NCBI GenBank assembly: GCA_013139755.1
Contig: WTAG01000039.1
Coordinates: forward strand, 1 to 11,440
Direction: 5' to 3'
DNA: 11,440 nt
Source of the DNA: Methylomarinum sp.
GTDB taxonomy: Bacteria > Pseudomonadota > Gammaproteobacteria > Methylococcales > Methylomonadaceae
In this document: positions 1 to 7,722 of the stretch, piece by piece
Position numbering within the stretch: the first letter of the stretch is position 1
How the letters are laid out: each line of letters begins with the position of its first letter
Position numbers and translations under genes: made by a program
The notes under the pieces: model-generated
The model's database searches: none
Seen by the model: the letters and a program-made list of their open reading frames with translations, nothing else
Told to the model about the DNA's origin: nothing

Positions 1-59
1 CGACCTGGATTGAGTTAAGTACCTCGGATTTAGATAAGTTTTTTCTTAGAGGGCAATAG
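1..59 (+). CDS. mutL: MutL mismatch repair protein, C-terminal end only (partial)
   Basis: Only the last 18 codons are in the window (reading from base 3, stop TAG at 57-59). They encode TWIELSTSDLDKFFLRGQ, which matches the usual end of gammaproteobacterial MutL, where an RPTW motif is followed by a leucine-rich helix and a final FLRG. MutL links MutS mismatch recognition to strand incision and carries an N-terminal GHKL ATPase that lies outside the window. Its place directly before miaA is the standard order in gammaproteobacteria. The identification rests on a short stretch plus this gene order, so it is good but not certain. Confidence 0.85.
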   Translation, partial: TWIELSTSDLDKFFLRGQ

Positions 60-60
60 T

Positions 61-123
61 ATGCGTTCTCTTGATATTCGCAGCGAGGGCTACGATTCTA
101 CAATCAAATGTATTTGTGAATGA
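61..123 (+). CDS. Possible 20-residue micro-ORF coupled to miaA
   Basis: An ATG one base after the mutL stop opens a 20-codon frame. It ends in a TGA that overlaps the miaA start (ATGA at 120-123). AGAGGG at 48-53, inside the mutL end, is a fair ribosome binding site 7 bases upstream. The peptide starts MRSLDIRSEG and ends KCICE, with a Cys-x-Cys pair, and I recognise no family. The miaA ATG has no visible Shine-Dalgarno sequence of its own, so translation of this short frame could feed ribosomes to miaA. It could equally be a chance frame in a short gap; there is no independent evidence that it is translated. Confidence 0.3.
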   Translation: MRSLDIRSEGYDSTIKCICE

Positions 124-1064
124 TAAATAAACAAAATTTACCGCCTGCGATATTTTTAATGGGGCCAACAGCTTCAGGTAAAACGGCTTTGTCCGTAGAG
201 CTGGCTGAAACATTGAATGCAGAAATAATTAGTGTTGATTCAGCTTTAGGTTATAAAGGCATGGATATAGGCACAGCAAAGCCTACTTTAGAAGAAAGAA
301 AAGGCATCCCTCATCATTTGATTGATATCCTGGATCCGTCTGAGAGTTATTCTACAGGTAGCTTTAGAAAAGATTCTCTGCAATTAATGCAAGAAATAAC
401 CAGTCGAGGAAAAGTGCCTTTGTTGGTCGGTGGCACTATGCTTTACTTTAATGCATTGTTTAATGGTTTGGCATCTTTGCCTGAAGCCAGTCCGGCGATT
501 AGAAAAAAACTGGATGAAGAGTTGGCTGCTAACGGAAAAGCAGCGATGCATGCGCGACTTAAAAGTATCGACCCAGAATCGGCTGAAAGAATTCATCCTA
601 ATGATCCGCAAAGAGTGCAGCGTGCTTTAGAGGTGTACGAAATTAGTGGTAAGCCAATCACTCAGTTTTTTCGTGAAGCAGAGCAAAATCAAATCCCTTA
701 CCATAAAATAAAGTTGATAGTTGCTCCAGAAGATAGAAAGCAATTGCATGAAAAAATAGCAAAGCGATTTAAGATGATGGTAGAGCAAGGTTTGATTGCT
801 GAAGTGGATGCTTTGTATCAGCGTGGTGACTTAAATGAGCAATTACCTGCTATTCGCGCGGTAGGCTATCGTCAGACCTGGTCTTATTTGCGTGGCGAGT
901 ACGATTTAGACACCATGATAGAAAAGGGTATTATTGCCACAAGGCAATTAGCAAAGAGACAATTCACATGGTTGCGCAGGGAAGAGGATGCTTTAATGTT
1001 TGCCTCCTATCAATCTAACTTGTCTGCTAAGGTATTGCAGTGTATTCAAGAATATGGATTTTAA
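120..1064 (+). CDS. miaA: tRNA dimethylallyltransferase MiaA
   Basis: MiaA transfers a dimethylallyl group from dimethylallyl diphosphate to N6 of adenine 37 in tRNAs that read U-starting codons. This is the first step toward ms2i6A, which stabilises codon-anticodon pairing and reading frame. The 314-residue protein has the family's usual length. Visible motifs are the P-loop GPTASGKT (residues 15-22), DSAL-YKGMDIGTAKP (40-55), LLVGGTMLYF (101-110), the HPNDPQR tRNA-contact region (159-165), and AVGYRQTW plus TRQLAKRQFTWLR near the C-terminus. The start at 120 is fixed because TGA lies immediately upstream in frame. No clear ribosome binding site precedes it, which suggests coupling to upstream translation. 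One oddity is Gly44 in DSALGY, where the family normally has Ile or Val. It sits between mutL and hfq as in E. coli. Confidence 0.97.
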   Translation: MINKQNLPPAIFLMGPTASGKTALSVELAETLNAEIISVDSALGYKGMDIGTAKPTLEERKGIPHHLIDILDPSESYSTGSFRKDSLQLMQEITSRGKVPLLVGGTMLYFNALFNGLASLPEASPAIRKKLDEELAANGKAAMHARLKSIDPESAERIHPNDPQRVQRALEVYEISGKPITQFFREAEQNQIPYHKIKLIVAPEDRKQLHEKIAKRFKMMVEQGLIAEVDALYQRGDLNEQLPAIRAVGYRQTWSYLRGEYDLDTMIEKGIIATRQLAKRQFTWLRREEDALMFASYQSNLSAKVLQCIQEYGF

Positions 1065-1092
1065 TTAATTTAGGAACTTGAATTTAAATGTT

Positions 1093-1134
1093 TTGTCCCT
1101 ATTATTTGAGTTAGGTTATATTGATATTTAAAAT
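1093..1134 (+). promoter_or_regulatory. Candidate sigma70 promoter(s) for hfq
   Basis: In the 123-base gap between miaA and hfq two overlapping promoter-like pairs can be seen. One is TTGAGT (1106-1111) with a 17-base spacer and TAAAAT (1129-1134). The other is TTGTCC (1093-1098) with an 18-base spacer and TATATT (1117-1122). Both have a five-of-six -10 match and a weak -35. In E. coli hfq is also driven by promoters near the miaA end in addition to readthrough from upstream. The AT-rich background makes chance matches likely, so this is a candidate only. Confidence 0.3.
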
Positions 1135-1187
1135 CATACTGCGTAATGTAGTATAGGAAAAAAAGAATAAAAATAAGGAGTAGTGGT

Positions 1188-1424
1188 ATGTCAAAAAGTC
1201 AAAATTTGCAGGATAACTTTTTAAATTCATTAAGAAAAGAACATACGCCTGTATCTATTTTCTTGGTTAATGGTATAAAGCTGCAAGGTAGAGTAGATTC
1301 ATTTGACCAGTATGTCGTTATGTTAAAAAATACCGTGAATCAAATGGTTTATAAACATGCTATTTCAACCATTGTTCCTGGAAAGCCAGTTAAACTATCA
1401 AGAGATAACGAATTTGAAGATTAA
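1188..1424 (+). CDS. hfq: RNA chaperone Hfq
   Basis: Hfq forms a hexameric Sm-like ring that binds sRNAs and mRNAs and promotes their pairing. The 78-residue product carries the N-terminal helix with Q8 and D9 and R16-K17-E18 on the rim. It has the Sm1 region [20 protein letters not shown] (residues 22-41) and the Sm2 motif YKHAIS (55-60), which includes the proximal-site residues K56 and H57. Position 25, a tyrosine on the distal A-rich RNA face in E. coli, is Phe here. The C-terminal tail is short (E. coli Hfq has 102 residues) and ends in the acidic NEFED. AAGGAG at 1175-1180, 7 bases before the ATG, is a near-ideal ribosome binding site. It lies between miaA and hflX as usual. Confidence 0.98.
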   Translation: MSKSQNLQDNFLNSLRKEHTPVSIFLVNGIKLQGRVDSFDQYVVMLKNTVNQMVYKHAISTIVPGKPVKLSRDNEFED

Positions 1425-1434
1425 TCCATTAAAC

Positions 1435-1450
1435 GGGAGCGATTTGTTTG
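1435..1450 (+). promoter_or_regulatory. Ribosome binding site and TTG start of hflX
   Basis: GGGAG at 1435-1439 lies 8 bases before a TTG codon at 1448-1450. The protein beginning there, (M)FDRPESGE, aligns residue for residue with the start of E. coli HflX (MFDRYDAGE). This supports TTG as a genuine non-AUG start. No ATG lies in frame nearby. Confidence 0.75.
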
Positions 1451-2719
1451 TTTGATCGTCCAGAATCCGGTGAACGTGCGATACTCGTTCATCTTACACT
1501 AAGAGCTGGTCAGGAAGACTTGCATGAATTAAAAGAGCTTGCGAAATCAGCTGGGGCTGAACCAGTTCAAGTAGTGACAGGAACACGACAGAGGCCCGAT
1601 CCAAAATTTTTTGTGGGTACAGGTAAACTAGAAGAAATTAAGTCAGAATTAGCTTTTCATGAAGCGGATATTGTTTTATTTAATCATGTTTTATCACCTA
1701 GTCAGGAAAGGAACCTGGAAGAAGCACTTGGAGTGCGAGTAGTAGATAGAAATGGATTAATATTAGATATTTTTGCATTACGAGCTCAAACCTTTGAAGG
1801 GAAGTTGCAAGTTGAGCTGGCTCAACTAAAACATTTGTCAACACGGTTGATTCGAGGGTGGACTCACCTAGATCGCCAAAAAGGTGGTGGCATTGGTATG
1901 CGTGGTCCAGGTGAAACTCAGCTGTAAAGCGATAGGCGTTTATTAGGTGGTCGTATAAAGCAAATTCAGCAACGACTTGCTAAAGTGGGTAAGCAGCGTA
2001 GTCAGGGTCGAAGTAAACGAAAAAAGTCAGAAGTCCCTTCAGTTTCTTTGGTGGGTTATACCAATGCTGGTAAATCAACCTTGTTTAACTTGGTAACCGG
2101 TGCTGATATTTATGTGGCTGATCAGCTTTTTGCTACATTAGATCCAACATTACGACTGTGTTCGCTTGAAAGTGGAACTGATATTGTACTTGCAGATACT
2201 GTTGGTTTTATTCGCCACTTGCCACATGAATTAGTGGCTGCATTCAGGTCGACCTTGCAAGAAGCAAGTGAAGCAGATCTACTGCTGCATGTAATTGATG
2301 CTAACGCAGAAGACAGGGGTGAGACTATCTTTCAGGTAAATCAAGTCTTAGAAGATAGTGATGCACATGAAATTCCGCAGTTACAAGTCTTTAATAAAAT
2401 TGATTTGCTGGATAATGTAGAGCCACATATTGATCGCGATGATACAGGTAAACCGATACGCGTATGGGTATCTGCTGCGACAGATCAAGGTTTTGATTTG
2501 TTATTTCAGGCGTTGGCGGAATTGTTCTCAAGCGGCAAGGTTAAGCGGAAGTGTTTTTTGCAACACAGTCAAGGAGGGGTAAGAGCCAGTCTTTTTAATT
2601 ATGCAAAGATCATAGAAGAAAGTGTTAATGATGCAGGTGGCTGGGATTTGTTGATAGAAATTGATAAAAAATATTTGGGCTTGTTAAAAGGGGTTGAAGT
2701 TGAAGAGATCAATAATTAA
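1448..2719 (+). pseudogene. hflX: Ribosome-splitting GTPase HflX, interrupted by one in-frame TAA
   Basis: HflX is an Obg/HflX-family GTPase that binds 50S subunits and splits stalled or hibernating 70S ribosomes, notably after heat stress. Read through the stop, the frame gives 423 codons, close to the 426 of E. coli HflX. Codons 1-159 encode the N-terminal HflX domain (FFVGTGK, LSPSQERNLE, VVDRNGLILDIFALRA, EGKLQVELAQL) up to the glycine-rich loop GGGIGMRGPGETQL. TAA at 1925-1927 then replaces the near-invariant Glu of GETQLE(T/S)DRR. The same frame continues with SDRRLLGGRIKQI and a complete GTPase domain: G1 GYTNAGKST (203-211), G3 DTVGF (250-254), G4 NKID (316-319) and a G5-like SAA. No frameshift is present. 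A GTG at 1985 could restart the C-terminal part but has no ribosome binding site. The change may be a sequencing error, a young nonsense mutation, or a tolerated stop. Confidence 0.9.
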
Positions 2720-2810
2720 ACGTATTATATTTTTTCGAATTAAGGCTGTTTTTTAAAAATCTTAATTTAATTAATCAGAAAGCATTAATTTACGATAAAA
2801 TAATGGCGTT

Positions 2811-2831
2811 TGGCTGAATAGCTATTTTTTT
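2811..2831 (+). terminator. Weak candidate terminator between hflX and hflK
   Basis: In the 148-base gap after hflX, a 5-base-pair stem (TGGCT/AGCTA with one G-T pair, loop GAAT) is followed by a run of seven T. The stem is short, so termination would be partial at best. The rest of the gap is very AT-rich. I see one isolated -10-like TAGAAT at 2846-2851 but no matching -35, so I do not call a promoter for hflK. Confidence 0.25.
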
Positions 2832-2867
2832 AGTAAATTGTATTTTAGAATCCAATTGGAGCAGTAG

Positions 2868-4052
2868 ATGTCTTGGAATGAGCCTGGTGGCGACAAGAAG
2901 AAAGACCCTTGGAGTGGTCGTAAAAGTGAGAGTGGCCCTCCTGATTTAGATGAAGTAATTCGTTCATTGCAAGAAAAACTAGGTGGCATTTTTGGTGGTG
3001 GTTCCGGTGGAGGAGGCTCTGAGGGTAGCTCATTAAAAGGCTTAGGATTCCTAGCAGCTGGTGCAGCTGTATTATGGGGTTTAAGTGGTTTCTATATTGT
3101 TGATGAGGGAACACGTGGCGTAGAAACACGTTTTGGTGCTTATGTATCAACTACACAACCCGGTTTAAATTGGCGCTTTCCATCACCTATTGAACAAGTT
3201 CAAGTGGTTGATGTGAAAAATGTACAAGTGGTTGAAGTAGGGTATCGCTCGGGTGGCAGACAAGGTTCTGGTTCAGTTCCTAGAGAAGCATTAATGCTAA
3301 CTCAAGATGAGAACATTGTTGATGTCCGTTTAGCAGTACAGTATCAAGTTAAAGACGCTAAAGATTACGTGTTTAATTTACTTAATCCTGCTGCAACACT
3401 AAAGCAAGTTACCGAAAGTGCAGAACGTGGTGTTATTGGGCACAGTGATATGGATTTCGTTTTAACTGAAGGACGTAGTGAAATTGTTGCTGAGATTCAG
3501 GGCGAAATACAAAAAGTAATGGATACTTACAAATCTGGTATTTTAATTACTACCGTTAATTTACAAGATGCTCAACCACCTGAGCAAGTGCAGGGTGCAT
3601 TTGAAGATGCCATTAAAGCCCGTGAAGATGAGCAACGCTATATTAACGAAGCTGAAGCTTATTCAAATGAGGTAATCCCGGTTGCTCGTGGTGCTGCATC
3701 AAGAAAAACTCAGGAAGCTGAAGCGTATAAAGAAAGAGTCATTGCACGAGCGACAGGTGAAGTGAGTCGTTTTTCTCAATTGTTAAAAGAATATAAGAAA
3801 GCACCTATAATCACTCGCCAAAGAATGTACTTAGAATCTATGGAAGAAGTGCTAAGTAAAACGTCTACAGTGATGATTGATGTAAAAGGAGGTAACAATT
3901 TACTTTATTTACCTTTAGATAAACTAGGTAACAGAACGTCATCGGTTGCAGCGACTCAATCAGCAGTGGCAACACCTGTTTCTCAACCCACAAAAATTTA
4001 CAACAACAGTTCACGCCCATCAAGCCGTGGACGTGATGTGAGAGGACGTTAA
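2868..4052 (+). CDS. hflK: FtsH protease regulator subunit HflK (SPFH/band 7 membrane protein)
   Basis: HflK pairs with HflC to form a large periplasm-facing cage around the FtsH protease in the inner membrane and modulates degradation of membrane proteins. The 394-residue protein begins MSWNEPGG, typical of HflK. It has a polar N-terminal tail with a Gly/Ser-rich stretch (residues 39-54), one transmembrane segment (about 57-77), and an SPFH/band 7 domain starting at IVDEGTRGVETRFG. A long charged, Ala/Glu-rich helical region (about 245-310) follows, then a Ser/Thr/Arg-rich tail. GGAG at 2858-2861 supports the ATG at 2868. The stop is one base before the hflC start, so the two are clearly cotranscribed. 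No disruption is seen. Confidence 0.97.
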   Translation: MSWNEPGGDKKKDPWSGRKSESGPPDLDEVIRSLQEKLGGIFGGGSGGGGSEGSSLKGLGFLAAGAAVLWGLSGFYIVDEGTRGVETRFGAYVSTTQPGLNWRFPSPIEQVQVVDVKNVQVVEVGYRSGGRQGSGSVPREALMLTQDENIVDVRLAVQYQVKDAKDYVFNLLNPAATLKQVTESAERGVIGHSDMDFVLTEGRSEIVAEIQGEIQKVMDTYKSGILITTVNLQDAQPPEQVQGAFEDAIKAREDEQRYINEAEAYSNEVIPVARGAASRKTQEAEAYKERVIARATGEVSRFSQLLKEYKKAPIITRQRMYLESMEEVLSKTSTVMIDVKGGNNLLYLPLDKLGNRTSSVAATQSAVATPVSQPTKIYNNSSRPSSRGRDVRGR

Positions 4053-4053
4053 A

Positions 4054-4911
4054 ATGGGACTAAATAAAATATTAATTGCAGTAGCCATCTTGTTTTTTAT
4101 TGTCTCATCATGTGTTTTCACTGTGACTGAAACAGAAAGAGCGATTAAATTCCGTTTGGGTGAAGTTATCGAATCAGACTTTGAGCCTGGTTTGCACTTT
4201 AAAATGCCATTTATCAATAATGTGAAGAAATTTGATTCACGTATTTTAACAATGGATTCAAAGCCAGAGCGTTTTTTAACGTCTGAAAAGAAAAACGTCA
4301 TTGTTGATTCATTTGTTAAATGGAAAATTGCTGATGTAAAAACATTTTACACTGCGGTTGCCGGAGATATTAATCAAGCAAATCTACGTTTAGATCAAAT
4401 TATTAAAGATGCTTTCCGAAGTGAATTTAGTAAAAGAACCATTAAACAATTAGTTTCTAGTGACCGAAATGCAATTCGAACTGCGTTGATTACCAATGCA
4501 TCACCAATTGCAACTAAATTAGGTATGGAAATTGTTGATGTTCAAGTAAAACGAATTGATTTACCAAGTGAAGTGAGTTCTTCGGTTTATAGAAGAATGG
4601 AAGCTGAGCGAGAAAGAGTTGCTAGAGAATTTCGTTCGCAAGGAAAAGAAGCATCAGAACGTATTCGCGCTGATGCTGATAAGCAACGTGAAATTATTTT
4701 AGCTAATGCTTTTCGTGCTGCTGAAATACTTCGAGGTAATGGCGATGCAACTGCAGCGGATATTTATGCTAGAAGCTTTGGTGCAGATATAGAGTTTTTC
4801 TCTTTTTACCGAAGCATGAATGCTTACAAGAAAACCTTTAGGGGTGCTGGCGACATGTTAGTTGTGGAACCAGATTCTGATTTTTTCAAATACTTTAAAA
4901 AGCAGAAATAA
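4054..4911 (+). CDS. hflC: FtsH protease regulator subunit HflC (SPFH/band 7 membrane protein)
   Basis: This is the partner of HflK in the HflKC complex that encloses FtsH. The protein has 285 residues. A transmembrane anchor (about residues 5-22) leads into the SPFH domain (VTETERAIKFRLGEV, EPGLHFKMPFI, DSFVKWKI). A charged helical region follows (MEAERERVAREFRSQGKEASERIRADADKQREI), and the end SDFFKYFKKQK matches the SDFFRYMK end of E. coli HflC. It is shorter than the E. coli protein because an insertion in the middle of the E. coli domain is absent; this is common in the family. The start is 1 base after the hflK stop with GAGAGG just upstream (4039-4044). Cys20 after VSS looks like a lipobox, but family knowledge favours an uncleaved signal anchor. 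Confidence 0.96.
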   Translation: MGLNKILIAVAILFFIVSSCVFTVTETERAIKFRLGEVIESDFEPGLHFKMPFINNVKKFDSRILTMDSKPERFLTSEKKNVIVDSFVKWKIADVKTFYTAVAGDINQANLRLDQIIKDAFRSEFSKRTIKQLVSSDRNAIRTALITNASPIATKLGMEIVDVQVKRIDLPSEVSSSVYRRMEAERERVAREFRSQGKEASERIRADADKQREIILANAFRAAEILRGNGDATAADIYARSFGADIEFFSFYRSMNAYKKTFRGAGDMLVVEPDSDFFKYFKKQK

Positions 4912-4948
4912 AGTTACGACAAACCTTTAATCGATAACATCTAAAAAT

Positions 4949-4983
4949 CACAAAACGCTCCGTTAGTAACGGGGCGTTTTGTG
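4949..4983 (+). terminator. Strong hairpin terminator between hflC and hisZ
   Basis: CACAAAACGCTCCGTTA (4949-4965) and its complement at 4967-4983 form a long stem with a single T-G pair; allowing a normal loop leaves about 14 pairs. The A4 and T4 runs in the arms make it a typical GC-core intrinsic terminator that would work in both directions. It ends the hfl transcript 37 bases or so after hflC. It lies so close to hisZ that the likely hisZ start (5004) is only 20 bases away. Confidence 0.8.
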
Positions 4984-5003
4984 TGAGTGGACATACAAAA
5001 AAT

Positions 5004-6194
5004 ATGCAAAAAACTGACTCCTGGCTATTACCCGAAGGTATAGAAGAAGTTTTACCTAAAGATGCCAAACATTTAGAAGCCTTACGTCGCCAATTGCTTG
5101 ATGTATTTGTTTGTTGGGGATATGAATTAGTTATTCCTCCGGTGGTTGATTTTCTAGATTCATTGCTAACGGGTTCTGGGCATGATCTTGATCTTCAAAC
5201 CTTTAAACTAACAGATCAAATTTCTGGTGAAATGTTAGGTATTCGAGCAGATATGACGCCTCAAGTTGCGCGCATTGATGCGCATAATTTGAAGCATGAA
5301 CGACCGACTCGACTGTGTTATGCAGGAACCACGCTAAGAACTTTAGGTGATTCATTAGAGAAAACCAGAAGCCCAATGCAAATTGGTGCTGAAATTTACG
5401 GCCATTCTGGAATAGAAAGTGATTTTGAAGTTATTCAGTTAATGCTTGAAATGCTTGCAGTGACTGGCTTACAAAATGTTCATTTAGATCTTGGACATGT
5501 CGGTATTTACCGGGCATTATCAGAGAAAGCGGGATTAACGCAGCAGCAGGAAGCTGAATTGTTTAATGTTTTACAACGTAAAGCACGTACAGAATTACAT
5601 GATTTAGTTGCAGCTTTTGATATTAAAGAAAAATATAAAGCTATTTTTATTACATTGCCTACATTAAATGGTGGCGTTAATGTTTTAGATAAAGCAACAG
5701 AGATTCTGGCAGGTACATGCCCAGCAGTTACTGAAGCGTTGGCCGATTTGCAAGCAATATCAAACAAACTAAGTACTAGCTTTCCATCATTGTCTGTAAG
5801 TTTTGATCTGTCTGAATTAAGAGGGTATCACTATCATACAGGCATGGTCTTTGCTGCTTTTATACCTGAAGTAGGTAGAGAGATAGCAAGAGGTGGGCGT
5901 TATGACAATATAGGTGAATTTTTTGGTAGAGCTCGTGCTGCGACAGGTTTTAGTGCTGATTTAAGAATGTTGGCTTCATTGCGCCAAAGCATCAAGGATG
6001 ACGAGCCTGAACAACTAATCTAGGCACCATTAGTTGATGATCCTTTACTCACAGAAATGGTAAGAGACTTAAGGGCAAAAGGTATTGCTGTGGTTCAACA
6101 ATTGCCTGGGCATGCTAATGAACTTGATGAATTGGCTTGTACAGCTGTTTTAGAAAAAGATAACCAAACTTGGGTTGTAAAACCTTTAGTGTAA
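5004..6194 (+). pseudogene. hisZ: ATP phosphoribosyltransferase regulatory subunit HisZ, with one in-frame TAG
   Basis: HisZ is a catalytically inactive histidyl-tRNA synthetase paralogue. It forms a complex with short-form HisG and is needed for activity and histidine feedback of the first step of histidine synthesis. The product (MQKTDSWLLPEGIEEVLP) shows HisRS-like blocks: GIRADMTPQVARI (79-91), RLCYAGTTLRT (103-113), SPMQIGAEIYG (123-133), and GGRYDNIGEFFG (297-308). TAG at 6021-6023 stops it after 339 residues. The same frame then continues with APLVDDPLLTEMVRDLRAKG, a QQLPG segment and WVVKPLV to TAA at 6192-6194. That is 396 codons in all, the normal proteobacterial length, and the last 56 look like the normal HisZ C-terminus. 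The 339-residue product keeps the whole synthetase-like core, so it may still work. ATG 5004 is preferred over GTG 4983, which lies in the terminator stem. No clear ribosome binding site or promoter is visible. Confidence 0.9.
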
Positions 6195-7499
<1,305 letters not shown>

Positions 7500-7512
7500 T
7501 ATTCTCTGAAAG

Positions 7513-7553
7513 AAAAGGGGGAAGGAAGTTAATACTCTCTTCCCCTTTTTTTT
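7513..7553 (+). terminator. Intrinsic terminator after purA
   Basis: AAAAGGGGGAAG (7513-7524) can pair with CTTCCCCTTTT (7539-7549) over 12 positions with one G-T pair around a 14-base loop, and T continues to 7553. It starts 14 bases after the purA stop. This is a classic rho-independent terminator for the hisZ-purA transcript. Confidence 0.88.
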
Positions 7554-7560
7554 GTGTAAT

Positions 7561-7643
7561 ATTACATTTCCTTCTTAAATAGAAGAGTTTTGAAAAGAGA
7601 ATTGTTTTCTCGTTATGTATTTTATTTAAACGGGAAATGTAAT
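7561..7643. repeat. 11-base inverted repeats bounding an 83-base AT-rich segment
   Basis: ATTACATTTCC (7561-7571) and GGAAATGTAAT (7633-7643) are exact reverse complements. Between them lies a small hairpin, GAGAA (7597-7601) with TTCTC (7607-7611). No target-site duplication is evident at the edges. It may be a small structured element or simply chance pairing in AT-rich DNA. It lies between the convergent purA and DHH genes. Confidence 0.35.
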
Positions 7644-7667
7644 TGATTGAGTAATACAATAATTTGA

Positions 7668-7710
7668 ACAAGCTGTATGGGCAAAGCGATAGCGTGCCCA
7701 TACAGCTTGT
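7668..7710. repeat. Perfect 16-base-pair inverted repeat at the 3' end of the DHH gene
   Basis: ACAAGCTGTATGGGCA (7668-7683) and its exact complement (7695-7710) flank an 11-base spacer, in which GC/GC can extend the pairing. On the minus strand it begins 12 bases after the DHH stop, where a terminator is expected, but neither side has a good T run. It may help end minus-strand transcripts or protect their 3' ends, or it may be a copy of a dispersed palindromic repeat. Confidence 0.75.
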
Positions 7711-7722
7711 AATAAAACTTTT

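Noticed and set aside
1919..2000. Programmed frameshift or selenocysteine-type recoding in hflX
   Set aside because: The frame is the same before and after the stop, so no frameshift is needed; the codon is TAA, not TGA, and no known read-through context or slippery site is visible.
2988..3036. Gly-rich coding repeat in hflK as an unusual insertion
   Set aside because: A Gly/Ser-rich N-terminal linker is normal for HflK proteins.
2845..3150. Minus-strand open frame of 101 codons across the hflK start
   Set aside because: It lies antisense to the well-supported hflK gene, has no ribosome binding site and its His/Leu/Gln-rich composition is what antisense reading gives.
4054..4113. HflC as a lipoprotein (VSSC at residues 17-20)
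   Set aside because: The match to a lipobox is loose and HflC proteins are known as uncleaved signal-anchored proteins; the Cys lies where other HflC have ordinary residues at the membrane exit.
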